Shown here: positions 22,221-34,502 of the stretch, piece after piece
Layout of the letters: each line of letters begins with the position of its first letter
Position numbering within the stretch: position 1 is the first letter of the stretch
Source: Lepus europaeus
Taxonomy: Eukaryota > Chordata > Mammalia > Lagomorpha > Leporidae
Length of the DNA: 64,000 nucleotides
Direction of reading: 5' to 3'
Assembly (NCBI RefSeq): GCF_033115175.1
Contig: NC_084836.1
Location: 65,639,297-65,703,296 of the forward strand
The notes under the pieces: model-generated
The model's database searches: none
Told to the model about the DNA's origin: nothing
The model's input: only the letters and a program-made list of their open reading frames with translations
Program-made: the position numbers and the translations under genes

Positions 22221-24620
22221 GATATTTATTAAGAGTACCAAGGACAAATGAGGGTGCTTTTGGCAGAGGTGAGATTGGACTCCTATACAGGAAGTCCCCA
22301 GGGAGCTTTCAGTCTTTCCAGGCTTTTGAAGTTTTCCTCCATCAAGCACAGCACGATCCCAAGACTCTGAACTTAAAATCTCCAGATAAATCCTTTCTAA
22401 TAATAATTTTACCCATAAACACCAAAGAAGCTGATTAAGAAAAATATAAGACAGAATTTTAATTCCGTCACATGATATCATTGTACCTAACCTCACCTCA
22501 ACTCCAAAGTCCACCAATCAGTATTTTGAGTTTAAGAAATTTAATAGGAAATTATAAATACATAAAATACCCAAGTTGTACATTTACTTGATACTCCACC
22601 TACTGTAGGGAAGAATATTCTATTTATATATCACTACACTTTTTAAAAGATCTATTTATTTATTTGAAAGGCAAAAGCTATGCTAAATTATTCTGAAGCT
22701 CTAGAGATTTAGGCAGTTATTTTTTTTACTCCATCTTTCTACACTTGTAGCAAAGATTGGTTACTATACATTCTCTCTCTAGTCTGCTGTATCTTTATAT
22801 GATTATACCATTCAATGATTTTCCCTACAAATCTCAAGAATTAAATTTCACAATTGAACTATCTAATCAAACAAACCTAATCAGAATGCATCCTTTGAGA
22901 CTAATAAGGATATAAATTTATTTCACAAAGAAATTTCTTATAGTATAAACAATGCAGAGTTATAAATTTATTTGGTAGACTTCCTAAGAATTTTAACTTT
23001 ATTTTAGATTTTTGTATTTTCCTCGGAGAAAAGGACTGAACAAATTATATAATGCAAGAATAATCTTTGTGACAGATTTCATGAATTTAGGAAAATCTCC
23101 CTCAGGTACAAACCCAAGTGTATGATGAGTGTCTGGACTGTTTTTCGGGTGGAGATGTCATTTTTTAAATTGTTGAAATGATGCTTAAATAGCATTAAAT
23201 AATGTCTCTTCAGTTTCCACACATGGTTACCGCGCCGTAAAAGTAGGTGGCCCGTGTGCTAGTAATTATTGGTTGCTCTGACAACATTGCTTACTCCAAT
23301 AGTAACGCTAATAACCCAGAATAGGATTTGGACACTTAGCAAATTGCATATGTTTTCAGTTTAAACAATGCAATCATTTCAAGTTCCTAACTGCCAAGTG
23401 AATGCCATATGAGGAAGGAAATGACCGTATGACTACATTCCTATTTTACTAGTTAAAGAAATGCCGCGTGGGTTTATTTCACCGCAGAGGAGCCAAGGCG
23501 TTTACATGGCCATGAAGAGCGCGCTGCTAGCGCCATCTGGCGGACAGGATTTAAAGTGATTGTCTCTCCATAGATGTCAGGTCTGAATCTTTCTACAATT
23601 ACAAAAGAAATGACATTTTAGCTCTCGAGATAATGAGATAAATGTACGTTAATCAAAATAATTACATAGTTTAAATGGTTTAGATTGCACAGAGACACAG
23701 GATCGTCCTCTCCTTTGTTGCTTCGCTGTTTTATGTGTCTACTGAATGAAAACATGTCATAAATGACTCATTTTTTCCATCTATTTTTGTCTATAGAACT
23801 TACGATTCCACGGCATCTTTCTCTTCCATATCTTATAAGCTGCTTAGGAGGAGGAGCTGCTTCTGCTGTGGCCATCAACGACTCCACAATACTCAATGTA
23901 AGAAGACCATGGGTGGTGTCCCCGTCTACGGAGGAGTAGCCAAATATATACTAAATATATACTTCCTAAATATATACTTCTAACATGGATAACTGAATTA
24001 GCTAATTCTGGTGTCAGCGCATTTGAAAGGCCCAAAAAATAGAATAAATAAGTTGCCAGTATTGTTGAGCTTGTCCCTGACAAGTAAGATTTCACTGAAG
24101 TTGAAGTCTATACAAGAAAGCTGAAGCCATTTCCATCATCCATTTAAGGGGCTTAAGAGCTTTGATTTACTCTCAAAAACACAAAGGGGAGAGCTTTAAA
24201 AAGTGAGAGGAAGTCACAGGAAAGCGATTTTCTGCTCAGCACAAAGAAGGAAAAGCTTTTTAAGGAGAACATTTTGAAAATGAAATGAACTGGCTTCAAA
24301 AAAATGGGCTTCTATGTCAAGAAGTTTCTCCAGTGTAAGCTGACTGCTTACGGATTTACGAAGTATGGAGATAGGATTAATTCTGAATTATTTGTCAGCT
24401 TAAATTTTTAAACAAACATTTGTGCCAACACAAAAACACAAGGTCTTTCCTACCTGAACACATTAGACACTGAGAGAGAGCACCTAAAATTTAAACCTCA
24501 ATTGTCTTTCTCCTTCCTGGTCCCCACCTTCTGTCTTTAGGTAAAGTGTGATTTCTGGCCTTCTGATGTATCATGCATATACTTGAATGCTATACAAGAG
24601 AATTATAATGAAACTCCTTT
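22221..24620. other. Mostly unique intergenic DNA
   Basis: No gene recognised. It contains a 36-bp SINE tail scrap (22640-22675) and a locally CpG-containing patch at 23220-23570 with a CTCF-like motif. A short triplicated AAATATATACT unit lies at 23941-23982. Confidence 0.45.
23530..23543 (-). promoter_or_regulatory. Candidate CTCF motif
   Basis: The minus strand reads CCGCCAGATGGCGC, one mismatch from the simplified CTCF core CCASYAGRKGGCRS. It sits in the CpG-containing unique patch. Motif match only; binding is not shown. Confidence 0.35.
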
Positions 24621-25490
24621 TTAAAATTTTTTTTATTTATGTAACGTGCACAAATGTCATGTATTTCATATACAGAGATATAGGAGCACAGTGGTACTTC
24701 CCATCCTACCCTCCTACCTGTTCACACCCCTTTCCTCTCTCCTCCTTCCCTTTCTTTTTTTTTTCCTTTAATTTTTTTTTTTTTTTTGACAGGCAGAATG
24801 GACAGTGAGAGAGAGAGACAGAGAGAAAGGTCTTCCTTTTGCCGTTGGTTCACCCTCCAATGGCCGCCGCAGTAGGCGCACTGCGGCCGGCGCACCACGC
24901 CGATCCGATGGCAGGAGCCAGGTGCTTCTCCTGGTCTCCCATGGGGTGCAGGGCCCAAGCACTTGGGCCATCCTCCACTGCACTCCCTGGCCACAGCAGA
25001 GAGCTGGCCTGGAAGAGGGGCAACCGGGACAGGATCGGTGCCCCGACCGGGACTAGAACCTGGTGTGCCGGCGCCGCAAGGAGGAGGATTAGCCTAGTGA
25101 GCCGCGGCGCCGGCCTTTTTCTTTAATTTTTACAATGAGGTATTTTCTGTCTATTTTATAATCACAAGCTTAACCCTCCACTAAATGAGGAATTCAACAC
25201 GCAGTAAACAGAAAACTCACTATTTCTCAGGAGTATAGACAAGGGCTGTAGACAATAACCCAATCTCAAAATGCCAATTTCACTCACATACATGAACTTT
25301 TTGTATTCTGTATATTAGTTACCATAAATTAGGGGGAACATACGATATTTGTCTGTTGCAGACTGGTTTACTTCACTAAGCAGAATGGTTTCTAATTGCA
25401 TTCATTTTGTTGCAAAAGACAGGATTTCATTTTTTAATGGCTGGGTAGTATTCCATAATGTATGTTTGCCACATTTCTTTATTAAGTTCT
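24621..25490 (-). mobile_element. Old LINE-1 3' fragment, interrupted by a SINE
   Basis: The flanks 24621-24779 and 25116-25490 read as antisense L1 3' UTR and ORF2 end (CATTCATTTTGTTGCAAAAG, TGGCTGGGTAGTATTCCATA). The young SINE at 24780-25115 splits it. Confidence 0.75.
24780..25115 (-). repeat. Young CSINE
   Basis: Complete inverted copy from poly-T and GACAGGCAGAATGGACAGTG to GAGCCGCGGCGCCGGCC. Flanking CTTTAATTTTT copies form an approximate target-site duplication. Confidence 0.95.
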
Positions 25491-25567
25491 GCCCCACGAT
25501 CATTTGATAATCTATTAACAAAACTGAAATTCTCTTTCCTAATGAAGAATTATAAAAATATCTGCTT

Positions 25568-25885
25568 GACACCAATATTATGATGCGATGGATAAAGCTG
25601 TAGCCTGCAGCACTGGCATCCTACATGGGCACCAGTTTGTGTCCCAGCTGCTCCACTTCAGACAAGGCTCCCCACTAATGGCCTGAGAAAAACAGCAGAA
25701 GATCCCCACATGATTGGGCCCCTGCTACCCATGTGGGAGACAGGATGAAGCTCCTGTCTCCTGGCTTTGGCCTGGTCTAGCCCTGGCCGTCTGGGAAGTA
25801 AACCAGGAGGTGGAAGATCGATCTCTCTCTCTCTCTCTCTCTCTGTAACTTTGACTTTCAAAAAAAAAGAGAAAAGAAAAGAAAA
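25568..25885 (+). repeat. CSINE (older type)
   Basis: Diverged but complete copy (AGCCTGCAGCACTGGCATCC, CCCATGTGGGAGACAGGATG, CT run, ACTTTGACTTTC, A-rich tail). Confidence 0.9.
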
Positions 25886-26262
25886 ATCTGCTCACCTTAA
25901 GAAATGCTGTTACCCTTTAAAGCATCACCTCTCACAGCTAAGGCCCCTCCTCATTGCTATATGGTAGGAGATTCTGGGGAAAGTAAATGAAAGGATTTCT
26001 TTTTAAATGAAAGGATTTTAATTATAGCTTAATTATTTAATGTCTAGAATTAGCCTCAATCCAAAAATTTATCAAGTTTTATTGTTGGCCAATAGTTAAC
26101 GTAAGGAAAGCACCTTGTTTTCCTTTGCAATGATTCTGAAGATGTAAGCAAACATTGTGCTGCACTGTCTCAGTCGATGGCAGGGGCTGGCCATTCTTGC
26201 TCTTTGGCTGTCTGCTTTTATTTTTCCACTTGTGGTGATAACAGTCGAGGGATACCTCCCAG

Positions 26263-26279
26263 TAATTATTTCCCCAGAG
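26263..26279 (+). promoter_or_regulatory. Candidate homeodomain + EBF-like motif pair
   Basis: TAATTA at 26263-26268 is followed at once by TCCCCAGAG at 26271-26279, which is near the EBF consensus TCCCNNGGGA with mismatches. Adjacent LHX2/EBF sites are the known signature of OR enhancers. The match is weak. Confidence 0.25.
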
Positions 26280-27196
26280 TTAACGCTAACATGACCGGAA
26301 GAAAACTTTTTTTTTTAAGATACATGAGTATATAATAGATGTCTGTGGTAAGACTTGGACAAAAATATTTTTTGTAGCCACTCCTCAAATCCTGTGTACA
26401 CTCCACTGATAGTACAGATGTGATATTGATATTTAATGGATGTCAAGTCCAAGGAGCACTAATGGCAAAATTAATCCATATTGTTGCTCTGATTAAAATC
26501 ACTGGCTGAGAATACTGACTTGTACCCCACAGAACCTCAGTAATTCAAAACATATCTATTAAGTCAAAGCAACCAGACCATAGCTGACAGGTACCATGTA
26601 TGTCTGATAACCATGCACCTAATGTGATCTGAATGGAAAACAAATCATAGAAGTATTTTAACTGAGTGAAGGAAAGCAGCAAGAAAAATTGAAGTTCAGA
26701 TTTGTCAGTAGAGCGGGGATAGAGTTCCAGGAAAGGAGATTTTACTTTCCCCCACTTATTCTAGGCTGTCCATTAAGCTTCATGAATAATACAACATTCC
26801 CCTGGAGGAGCACTAAACATAGATCAATTCTAAATCAACTTCCAGGGATTGAGAATTGTAAAATGGTGTGAACCAGGAGCTAAAATTTACTCTTGCAAAC
26901 TTTTTTTTTTTTTTTTTCAGAAAGAGAGATGTGATTAAGGGAAGATGTAATTCTCTGTGGAAAGAATCAGAAATTGTGTTTGTAGGTAAATTAAAGTTAC
27001 TTTTATCATGTGCGCTGTTGGGGAATTCATCTAATGATGTTGACATCTACCCAAGAGATTCTTATGAGTGATGTAGTTGTGTGTGTGTTAAGACAAGCAT
27101 GAAAGCTGAAAAGGAAATCATACTTGTCTCTGGCTCTATTTTTGTGAATATTTACTGTGCCACTTGAAACTATTTCAAGCTTGAGCTGCGCTGTGC

Positions 27197-27211
27197 TAAT
27201 CTACCCAGGGG
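27197..27211 (+). promoter_or_regulatory. Candidate homeodomain core + EBF-like motif
   Basis: TAAT at 27197-27200 lies 3 bp before CCCAGGGG (27204-27211), which fits CCCNNGGG. It lies in the same repeat-poor stretch as the pair at 26263. Confidence 0.25.
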
Positions 27212-27959
27212 TTTCTTAAGATTCTTTCTAATTTTGTTCGTAACTAAATTCACTTTATAATAGGGCCCAAGGAGACTGATTAAAATTACCAGTTGTTTTC
27301 CCCAGGCTTTTCTTAAGGTAATTCATAGCAGGCTACAAAAGTTTTATTCCACCAGTGGGAATCACCTAGTTGCCCGGAACCAACCAAAGTTCATCATGGG
27401 AAAAACAGACCCACGGGTAAGACTGAGACATTGGTCCCCTTGTTCTTCATTGTACCTTGAGACTGGTGGGATCCCATGGCCCATCAGCCTTCCCAAAGGT
27501 GCAAATCCCTCAATCTCAGTGCTCTTTCTAACCCATGCACTTACCCATGACAATGGGGCGTTAATTAAAGCATCCGCTGGGAAACCCACTGTTTGGAAAC
27601 CATCAGAGCAGGGCTGGCTTCCAACAAGCTACCTTGAGAATGACTTTCTCTTTAATTTAAAATGTTTGAGTTAATATTCTCCAAGGGCAAAGATGATTAA
27701 TAACAATAATAGAGGAGCGTTATGTAGCTTCCTGAGTGGTACCCAGGGCTTGTTGGATTAAAGGATGTAAATGTCTATTGACTGTAAACACTGGGCTACT
27801 CAGAGGAAAGAGATGTCAGAAATTTGGATCAAAAGCGGAGATGGAACAGGTCCCAGGCATCCCCAGACATGGCTTACACTGCCCTACAATGCCCATTCCT
27901 CAAAGATAATTTTGCAACAAAACTGATTTATCTTTTAATTCCTTTTTCCCACAAATCTT

Positions 27960-28594
27960 CTGACACACCCTTAGAGCAGTTGTAAACATGCACAAACCTA
28001 ACAACTGACCATCAAAATATATGAAGGAAAAACTGATAAAATTGAAGCAAAATCTAAAAATTATTGATTAATAGCTAAGACTTCAATACTGCACTCAAAA
28101 ATGGTTAGAACAATCAGATGGGAGATAAGTAAGAAATCAGAGGACTTGAGCAGCAAAATGAACCATGTAGATCTAAAAGATATATACAGGACACATTACC
28201 CCACACCATAGAACACACTCTTCTCAAGTACACTTGGGACAAGTATTAACATGGATCACATCTTAGGTCACACACAGAAGTCTAAATAGTTTTCAAAACA
28301 TGGGTACCATAGAAAGTGTCTTCTATCATGTAGGATGAAGTGAAAGATGAGCACAGAAGACAAACTGAAAAATTCACAACACATTCTTAACCAATGAATA
28401 ACTAAAGAAATCAAAATGAAAATTATAAACTATTTAGAGAGTAAGGTACACAAAAACACAACATAACAAGATTTATGGAACATGGTGATAGCATTGTTAA
28501 GGGGGCAGTTTATAGCTATAGATTTTTACATTAAAAAATAAGGAAGATCATTAAGTTACATAACAAAATAAGGTAATAAGAAACAAAGGACGCA
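27960..28594 (+). mobile_element. Very old LINE-1 (ORF2 endonuclease region)
   Basis: Decayed ORF2 DNA: GTAGATCTAAAAGATATATA and AACACACTCTTCTCAAGTAC, then TGGATCACATCTTAGGTCAC, correspond to the L1 endonuclease region. No open frame remains. Confidence 0.7.
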
Positions 28595-28935
28595 AGTAAG
28601 TGTTGTGGCACATTTGGTTAAACCGCTAGTTGAACATTAACATCTCACTATCAGAGTGTTTGGTTCGAGTCCCACTTACTTCAGGCTTCTGATCTAGCTT
28701 CCTGCTAATGTGGCTGGGAGGCAGAGGATAATGATCTCAGATACCTGGGTTTCTGTCACCCATGTGGGAAACCAGGACAGAGTTCCTGGCTCCTGGCTTT
28801 GGCCTGGCTGAGCCCAGCTGTTGTGATCATTTGGAGAGTCAACTGGCAGATAGAAGATCTCCTCCCTGTCTCTTCCTTTCTTTCTGTCAGTCTCTCTTTC
28901 AAGTAAATAAATAAATATTTTTTAAAAAATAAAAG
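28595..28935 (+). repeat. CSINE (older type) inserted in L1
   Basis: Complete diverged copy (GTGTTGTGGCACATTTGGTT ... TCTCTTTCAAGTAAATAAAT). The L1 continues on both sides. Confidence 0.9.
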
Positions 28936-30110
28936 AACAAACTAAACCCACACCAGCAGAAAGAAAAAAAGCTATAAATATCATAGCAGAGTTAAATAAA
29001 ATAAAGAACAGAAAAATAACACAAAATCCATGAATCCAAAACTCTGCCCGATGAAGCTAGATGGACTAAAAGAGAGAACACCCAAATAAATAAAATCAAC
29101 GCTGAAATAAAAAATGGATTTTACTATTAATTCTACTGAAATAAGAACAGGATCATAAAACATTACTAGGAGCAACTTTGAGCTATCTTAGAGGAGCTGC
29201 ACAAAATTTTGGAAATACAAAACTTACCAAGAATGAAATAGACAACGTGAATGGACCTATAGTTAATAAATAGATTGTTTCAGTAATTAAAAAAAGAAGA
29301 AGAAAATCTGACACAGAAAACTCCTGGATATTATATAGCCTCATCAACGAATTCTACCAACCATGTAAGAACCAGTAACAGCGTTTGTGATACATGAGAG
29401 AAGCAGTGAACACGATCTCATTTTATAAGGATTGCATTACCCTGGTACTGAAGCTAGCCAAGAACATAAGAGGAAAGGAAATTACAAACATTATACACAC
29501 TGATGCAAAATCCTCAGCAAAATGCTAACCAACCAACAATGTATTAAGAAGGATGATACTCCTTAACCAAGTGAGATTTATTCCTGAAAGACAAGGATTG
29601 TTCACATATGAAAATCAACCAGTAATAAACCATCCTAATGAAATACAGTGGGAAACACATGATCATTTCAATTGATGCAGAGAAAGAATTTTACAAAATT
29701 CAGTACTTCAGAACAGAAAATTTCAAAAAACTAAAAATAAAAGGAAACTACCTCAACAACATAATAAAATTCATATCTGAAAAACAACACAAACATACTC
29801 GTTTTCCTCTAAGATCAGAGACAAGAATGTCTACTTTTGCCACTTCTATTCAAAGTATTATTGGAAATGCTAGCCAGAGTAATAAGCAAAGAAGAATAAA
29901 GTACATCTGAATCAGAGGGGAAAAAGATTATTGTTTGCAGGTGAAATAGTGATAAGAAAATCATAAAAATAGGAGAGGATGCTTTAAGAAATTTCAGGGG
30001 CTAACTCTTCATTAATACAGGTACAGGTTTCTCAAGAATATTATTAGCAACTGAATTCATCAGAGATAAGGAATCCAAAGATGTCATTAGTGTTGAACAT
30101 TAGGAAGTCT
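28936..30110 (+). mobile_element. Very old LINE-1 (ORF2 reverse-transcriptase region)
   Basis: Continues the fragment ending at 28594. A surviving open piece at 29638-29910 reads IISIDAEKEFYKIQYF, matching the L1 RT motif region ([12 protein letters not shown]). Otherwise full of stops and indels. Confidence 0.75.
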
Positions 30111-30824
30111 AAACATTTAACTGTCACATTCGCAGATTACAAGTCAAAATTTATATATCCAAAAATTACCTAAATGATGCAGAGAAAAGCACTCATACAA
30201 TAATATGCAACTTCTTTAAAATTTTTTTTTGCAAAACAGGAATAGAAATTGCATGATTTGAACATGAGTAAATTTTTAAAAAATTTACAATCACAGATTC
30301 TTAGTGGGAAAATATTAGCAGCAATGTTTAAAATTAAAAAAATAAAAGGAAGTCTTCTGGTCCTGGTCAATTAGTATGACCAGAATTTAGTAAAAATTTA
30401 AAAGATAAAGCAAAATAATTAAGCCAGGTAGGGAATCTCAATAAATTATCTTGCAGTGTGAGAAGACAGTGGAAAATTACTGCAGCTGGAGGAGGAGAAT
30501 GAAGAAAAACAGTATAAACAAATTCAGTCTCTGACAAGTTCTAGGGAAATGCAATTAAATGTTAAGTTTGCTTTTAGGGCAAAAAAAAATAAATAAATAA
30601 AATCCCACACATTTCCCATGAAGTTTTTGAAGACCCCTCATACTTGCCAGTTGGAATGACACCTGGAGGCGGGCCAGCAATTCTTGCGAGGGTCACACTC
30701 CCGAGAGCACAGTTCACTTCCTTCCAATTTCACAGTGACCCTGACTACCATCAAGTAGCAGCGGAACTGACAGGAGAGCTGTGGAACCCCAAACTTCTCT
30801 GGGAAGGAGAAGGAGTAAGGAGTC
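30111..30824. other. AT-rich, not assigned
   Basis: Probably further decayed L1 but nothing decisive; the GC-richer part at 30650-30820 is unrecognised. Confidence 0.3.
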
Positions 30825-30985
30825 AGGAGTCAGGTCTCTGCCCATGTGGGAGACCAGGATGGAGTTCCTAGCCCCTGGCTCCTACACGGGCCAGGGCCAG
30901 TCAGTACAGATATCTGAGGAGTGAAGAAGTGAATGGAGCAATATCTTTCTGTCTCTGCCTCACAAGGAAATACGTTTTGAAAAAT
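30825..30985 (+). repeat. CSINE fragment (3' half)
   Basis: GCCCATGTGGGAGACCAGGA and the following body match the CSINE 3' half; the head is missing or unrecognisable. Confidence 0.65.
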
Positions 30986-31009
30986 CTAGAGAAGTGAATT
31001 TAAAAAATA

Positions 31010-31257
31010 ATTTGAGTTGGTTAAATCTTTAACCAGTGAAAATATCCTTCAAACAAATAAACAAAAAGAAAGACAAAGGCTTGAAAAGATTTACTGCCCA
31101 CTACAAGAAATATTAAGAAAATATTTCAGGTCAAAGGAGTGTGGTGTAGGTCAGAAACTGAAATCTACAAAAAAATGGATGATTCAGAAATTAATTGAAT
31201 AAATTTAAAATAAAATTTTATTTTTCTTATTTTCAATTACTCTAAAAGATAACTAAT
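31010..31257 (+). mobile_element. Old LINE-1 fragment (ORF1 end region)
   Basis: CACTACAAGAAATATTAAGA encodes LQEIL, like the ALQEML end of L1 ORF1, followed by post-ORF1 sequence. It is a different L1 segment from the ORF2 pieces around it. Confidence 0.55.
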
Positions 31258-31734
31258 TGCTGCTCGTCACGGGGCAGCAGGTTTGATAGAGCTCATCAGG
31301 GCCAGCCTGGGGAGCTCAGGGGCCAAGCGGGATGATGAGTGTCGGCGGCAAAGGAACCACACCAGAGCCGGAGATCAGTCAATGCCCAGGGCGCAGCCAA
31401 GTTCTCAACTTTATTGGGAGGGGAAGAGCTTTTATAGACACAGAAAAGGGGCTGTCCAGGGCACAAGGTAACCGGCCAATCAGCTGAAAGGTAAGGCAGG
31501 ACACAAGTCGGGCAGGCCCTCAAGGGCCAATCACAGCCGAGGACACATACTGTTCACGAGTACGGAAGTCTCCTGTCAGACTAGGTACCTCCCCTGGGGG
31601 CCATCTTAGATTGCTGGAAACGCTGAGTCACTGGGATGCGGAAGTGCAGCAAACTCCAGCAAAGGCTTAGCGGCCTTGTCAACTGAAGGCTTAGCAACTT
31701 TGTTTCCTTTTCGATTGGAGGCCCCCCCCCCCCA
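31258..31734 (-). mobile_element. Solo LTR, endogenous retrovirus (class II-like)
   Basis: A 477-bp unit beginning TG and ending CA, flanked by the 6-bp direct repeat ACTAAT at 31252-31257 and 31735-31740. On the minus strand a TATA box (TCTATAAAAG) precedes an AATAAA signal by about 20 bp, as in a U3-R-U5 LTR. CCAAT-type boxes occur in U3. No internal retroviral genes lie beside it, so it is a recombined solo LTR. A 6-bp duplication is typical of class II elements. It is a broken fossil; perfect duplications suggest lagomorph-era rather than ancient age. Confidence 0.7.
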
Positions 31735-31884
31735 ACTAATTATTTAGTACAGGAGCCAGAGATCTACAGCCTACCAGCCAAATCTGACAAGCCGCAAGTT
31801 TAGGCATGTCTATAAGGAAAAAAATTTTTTTTCTTATATCTTCTTCTCAATTTGCAGTGAACCTAAAACTCCTCTTAAAAAATG

Positions 31885-32640
31885 AAGTTCAAAAACTCCA
31901 ACAAAATCCTAAAAAGCATTTCTGAGGAAATTACAAAAGGCCTAATTGCATAGAGGATTAATAGGAAGACTTAATATAAGAGTTCAGTTATGCCCCAAAT
32001 GATCTATACATTCAACTCCATCAAATCAAAACCCCAGGAAGGTTTGTTCTTGTATTAACTGAAAAGCATATCCTAAAATTTTACATACAACTACAAAGAA
32101 CCTGGAATAACTTGAGCAACTTTGACAAGAACAAAGCTGAAAACAGCCTCAAATTCCCTGCTGTCAGGTAACTTACAAACTGAGGGCATTAAGATGGTGT
32201 GGAATTGACATCAGCATACCCACACAGTCCAAGGGAAGCAGAACTCATAAACAGATCACACTCATAGAATAAACCGATTCTCTGCAGGGGCACAGAAGTG
32301 TTCAGTAGAAAAAAAGATAATCTCTCCAACAAACAGTACTAGAACAATTGGATATCCATTTGTAAAAATTGGAATTTATTCATACCTCGAACCACACATA
32401 AAAATGAATTAAAAGTGTATCAAAGAGATAAATGCAAAACCTAGTTATGAAACTATTTGGAAACGTAGAAAAACATGTTTGTGACCTGGAGTTAGGCAGA
32501 TTTCTTACAGTTAGTACCAGAGGACAATCCAAAAGTGAAATAATGAGAGATTGTATTTATTAAAATTAAGAACATCTTACCTTTGAAAGACATGTTTAAT
32601 ATGATCAAATAATGAACTCAAATAAATATTTGCAAATCAC
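31885..32640 (+). mobile_element. Very old LINE-1 (ORF2 3' part)
   Basis: Decayed ORF2: ATCTATACATTCAACTCCAT, CAACTACAAAGAACCTGGAA and GAACAATTGGATATCCATTT follow the order of the mammalian L1 ORF2 C-terminal third. It resumes after the SINE pair at 33303. Confidence 0.72.
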
Positions 32641-32649
32641 ATCTTTTTT

Positions 32650-32989
32650 AAAATTATTTATTTATTTTTTTATTTATTTTTTGACAGGTAGTGTGTACAG
32701 TGAGAGAGACAGAAAGATCTTCCTTTTGCCGTTGGTTCACCTTCCAATGGTCGCCGCGGCCAGTGCACCGCGCTAATCCGAAGCCAGGAACCAGGTGCTT
32801 CTCCTGGTCTCCCATGCGGGTGCAGGGCCCAAGCACTTGGGCCATCCTCCACTGCACTCCAGGGCCACAGCAGAGAGCTGGCCTGGAAGAGGGGCAACCG
32901 GGACAGAATCTGGTGCCTCGACCGGGACTAGAACCCGGTGTGCCGGCACCGCAGGCGGAGGATTAGCCTATTGAGCTGTGGCGCCGGCC
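32650..32989 (-). repeat. Young CSINE inserted in the tail of an older CSINE
   Basis: Inverted copy (TTTTTGACAGGTAGTGTGTA ... TGTGGCGCCGGCC). Its head abuts the tail of the next SINE. Confidence 0.93.
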
Positions 32990-33302
32990 GAGATTTATTT
33001 ATTTTTAAAAGTCAGATTTACACACAGAGAGAGAAGGAGAGGCAGAGAGAGAGATCTTCCATCCGCTGGTCCATTCCCCAGTTGGCCGCAATGGCTGGAG
33101 CTGTGCTGATCCAAAGCCAGGAGTCAGGAGCTTCTTCCAGGCCTCCCATGCGGGTGCAGGGGCCCAAGGACTTGGACCATATTCTACTGCTTTCCCAGAG
33201 AGTTGGATCTGAAGTGGAGCAGCCGGGACTTGCACCAACGCCCATATGGGATGCTGGCACTGCAGGCGGCAGCTTTACCTGCCACTCCACAGCACCGGCC
33301 CC
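32990..33302 (-). repeat. CSINE (older type)
   Basis: Inverted copy (AGATTTATTTATTTTTAAAA ... CTCCACAGCACCGGCCCC). CAAATCACAT occurs before the pair (32632) and after it (33303), bracketing both as one original insertion site. Confidence 0.92.
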
Positions 33303-33903
33303 AAATCACATATCTTTATTAAGGGTATTTTCTAGGATTTTTAAAATTCCGATCAGTAAAAAATGAGTAATACAATGAAATTTGACAAATCTGGATATCA
33401 TCAAAGTAAACGATACATTTTCAGAAAACATATGTTCAACACCATGAAGAGCATAAGGAAGTTCCACCACATATGAGAACCAGCGGTCCCCTCTCAGACA
33501 GAATTACCCCCATCGGGAAGGCAGGCAGCAGGCTGTGTGGTCTCCAGGACTGGCGTGGTCAGATTCCATCACTTCTTTCCACCTGAACGAGTGTAAAATC
33601 GGCTCTTATTGTCAATTTGAGTCCCATTTCTCTGATTACTATCAGTACAAAATATCACAGGCAATTTTATTTTTGTTCTTCTATGAAATGTGTGTGAGTA
33701 TATTTGGTCCATTTCCCAGTGGTTGGCTGAGCCTCTATTACAGATTTGTAGGCACTCAGTATATAATCTTGTTGGTTGTGTACTCTGGACATGTATTTTG
33801 TATTTACCTTCTATAAAGTGTCCTTCAATGTGGAAAAAAATTATGTTATATTTATAGGGAAGTTTCCTCTCACATGGTTGATGCTCTTTGTAATTTTTGA
33901 GCA

Positions 33904-33905
<2 letters not shown>
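33303..33905. other. Old L1 remnant, then unassigned sequence
   Basis: 33303-33490 looks like continued decayed L1. 33500-33905 is unassigned. Confidence 0.35.
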
Positions 33906-33910
<5 letters not shown>

Positions 33911-33941
<31 letters not shown>

Positions 33942-34268
33942 TTGACAGGCAGAGTGGACAGTGAGAGAGAGACAGAGAGAAAGGTCTTCCTTTTGCCGTT
34001 GGTTCACCCTCCAATGGCCGCCGCGATAGCGCGCTGCGGCCGGCGCACCGCGCTGTTCCGATGGCAGGAGCCAGGTGCTTCTCCTGGTCTCCCATGGGGT
34101 GCAGAGCCCAAACACTTGGGCCATCCTCCACTGCACTCCCTGGCCACAGCAGAGAGCTGGCCTGGAAGAGGGGCAACCGGGACAGGATCGGTGCCCCGAC
34201 CGGGACTAGAACCCGGTGTGCCGGCGCCGCAAGGCGGAGGATTAGCCTGTTGAGCCACGGCGCCGGCC
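33911..34268 (-). repeat. Young CSINE with target-site duplication
   Basis: Long poly-T (about 32), then TTTTTGACAGGCAGAGTGGA through to GCCACGGCGCCGGCC. Direct repeats TTGAGCAATATTTT lie at 33897-33910 and 34269-34282. Confidence 0.96.
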
Positions 34269-34502
34269 TTGAGCAATATTTTCTATTGTGTGCCCTAAAT
34301 AATTTTATAATTTCTCAAGAGAGGTCTTATACATCTCTTGCTAAATTACTCCTAAAACCTTTATTTTATCTGATATTGTACTTGCTTGCTGCTTTTGTAT
34401 GGACAAGTACTCTTCTTCGTACATTAACCCAGGCAGTTTTGTAAACTTGTAAAGATTATGCAACAGAAATGTAATCCCACATTTGATCATCAGACTTTTA
34501 AC

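Larger units (their letters stand above)
25886..27959. other. Largest stretch without recognised repeats
   Basis: About 2 kb with no gene and no clear repeat. It contains two homeodomain/EBF-like motif pairs (26263-26279 and 27197-27211), so it is the most plausible place here for a conserved noncoding element. Short open frames (27362-27589 minus, 27396-27674 plus) have no recognisable motif. Confidence 0.4.

Noticed and set aside
21078-22517. 479-codon open frame on the minus strand with His/Thr/Pro repeats
   Set aside because: It covers the GT-rich minisatellite. A C/A-rich strand rarely makes stop codons, and the sequence has no domain and drifts with the repeat.
33911-34268. Many 60-120-codon open frames with MRERDREKGLP-, GARCFSWSPMG- or RPFSLSLSHCPLCLS-like peptides, here and at other young SINEs
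   Set aside because: They recur at every young CSINE in either orientation; they are translations of the repeat, not genes.
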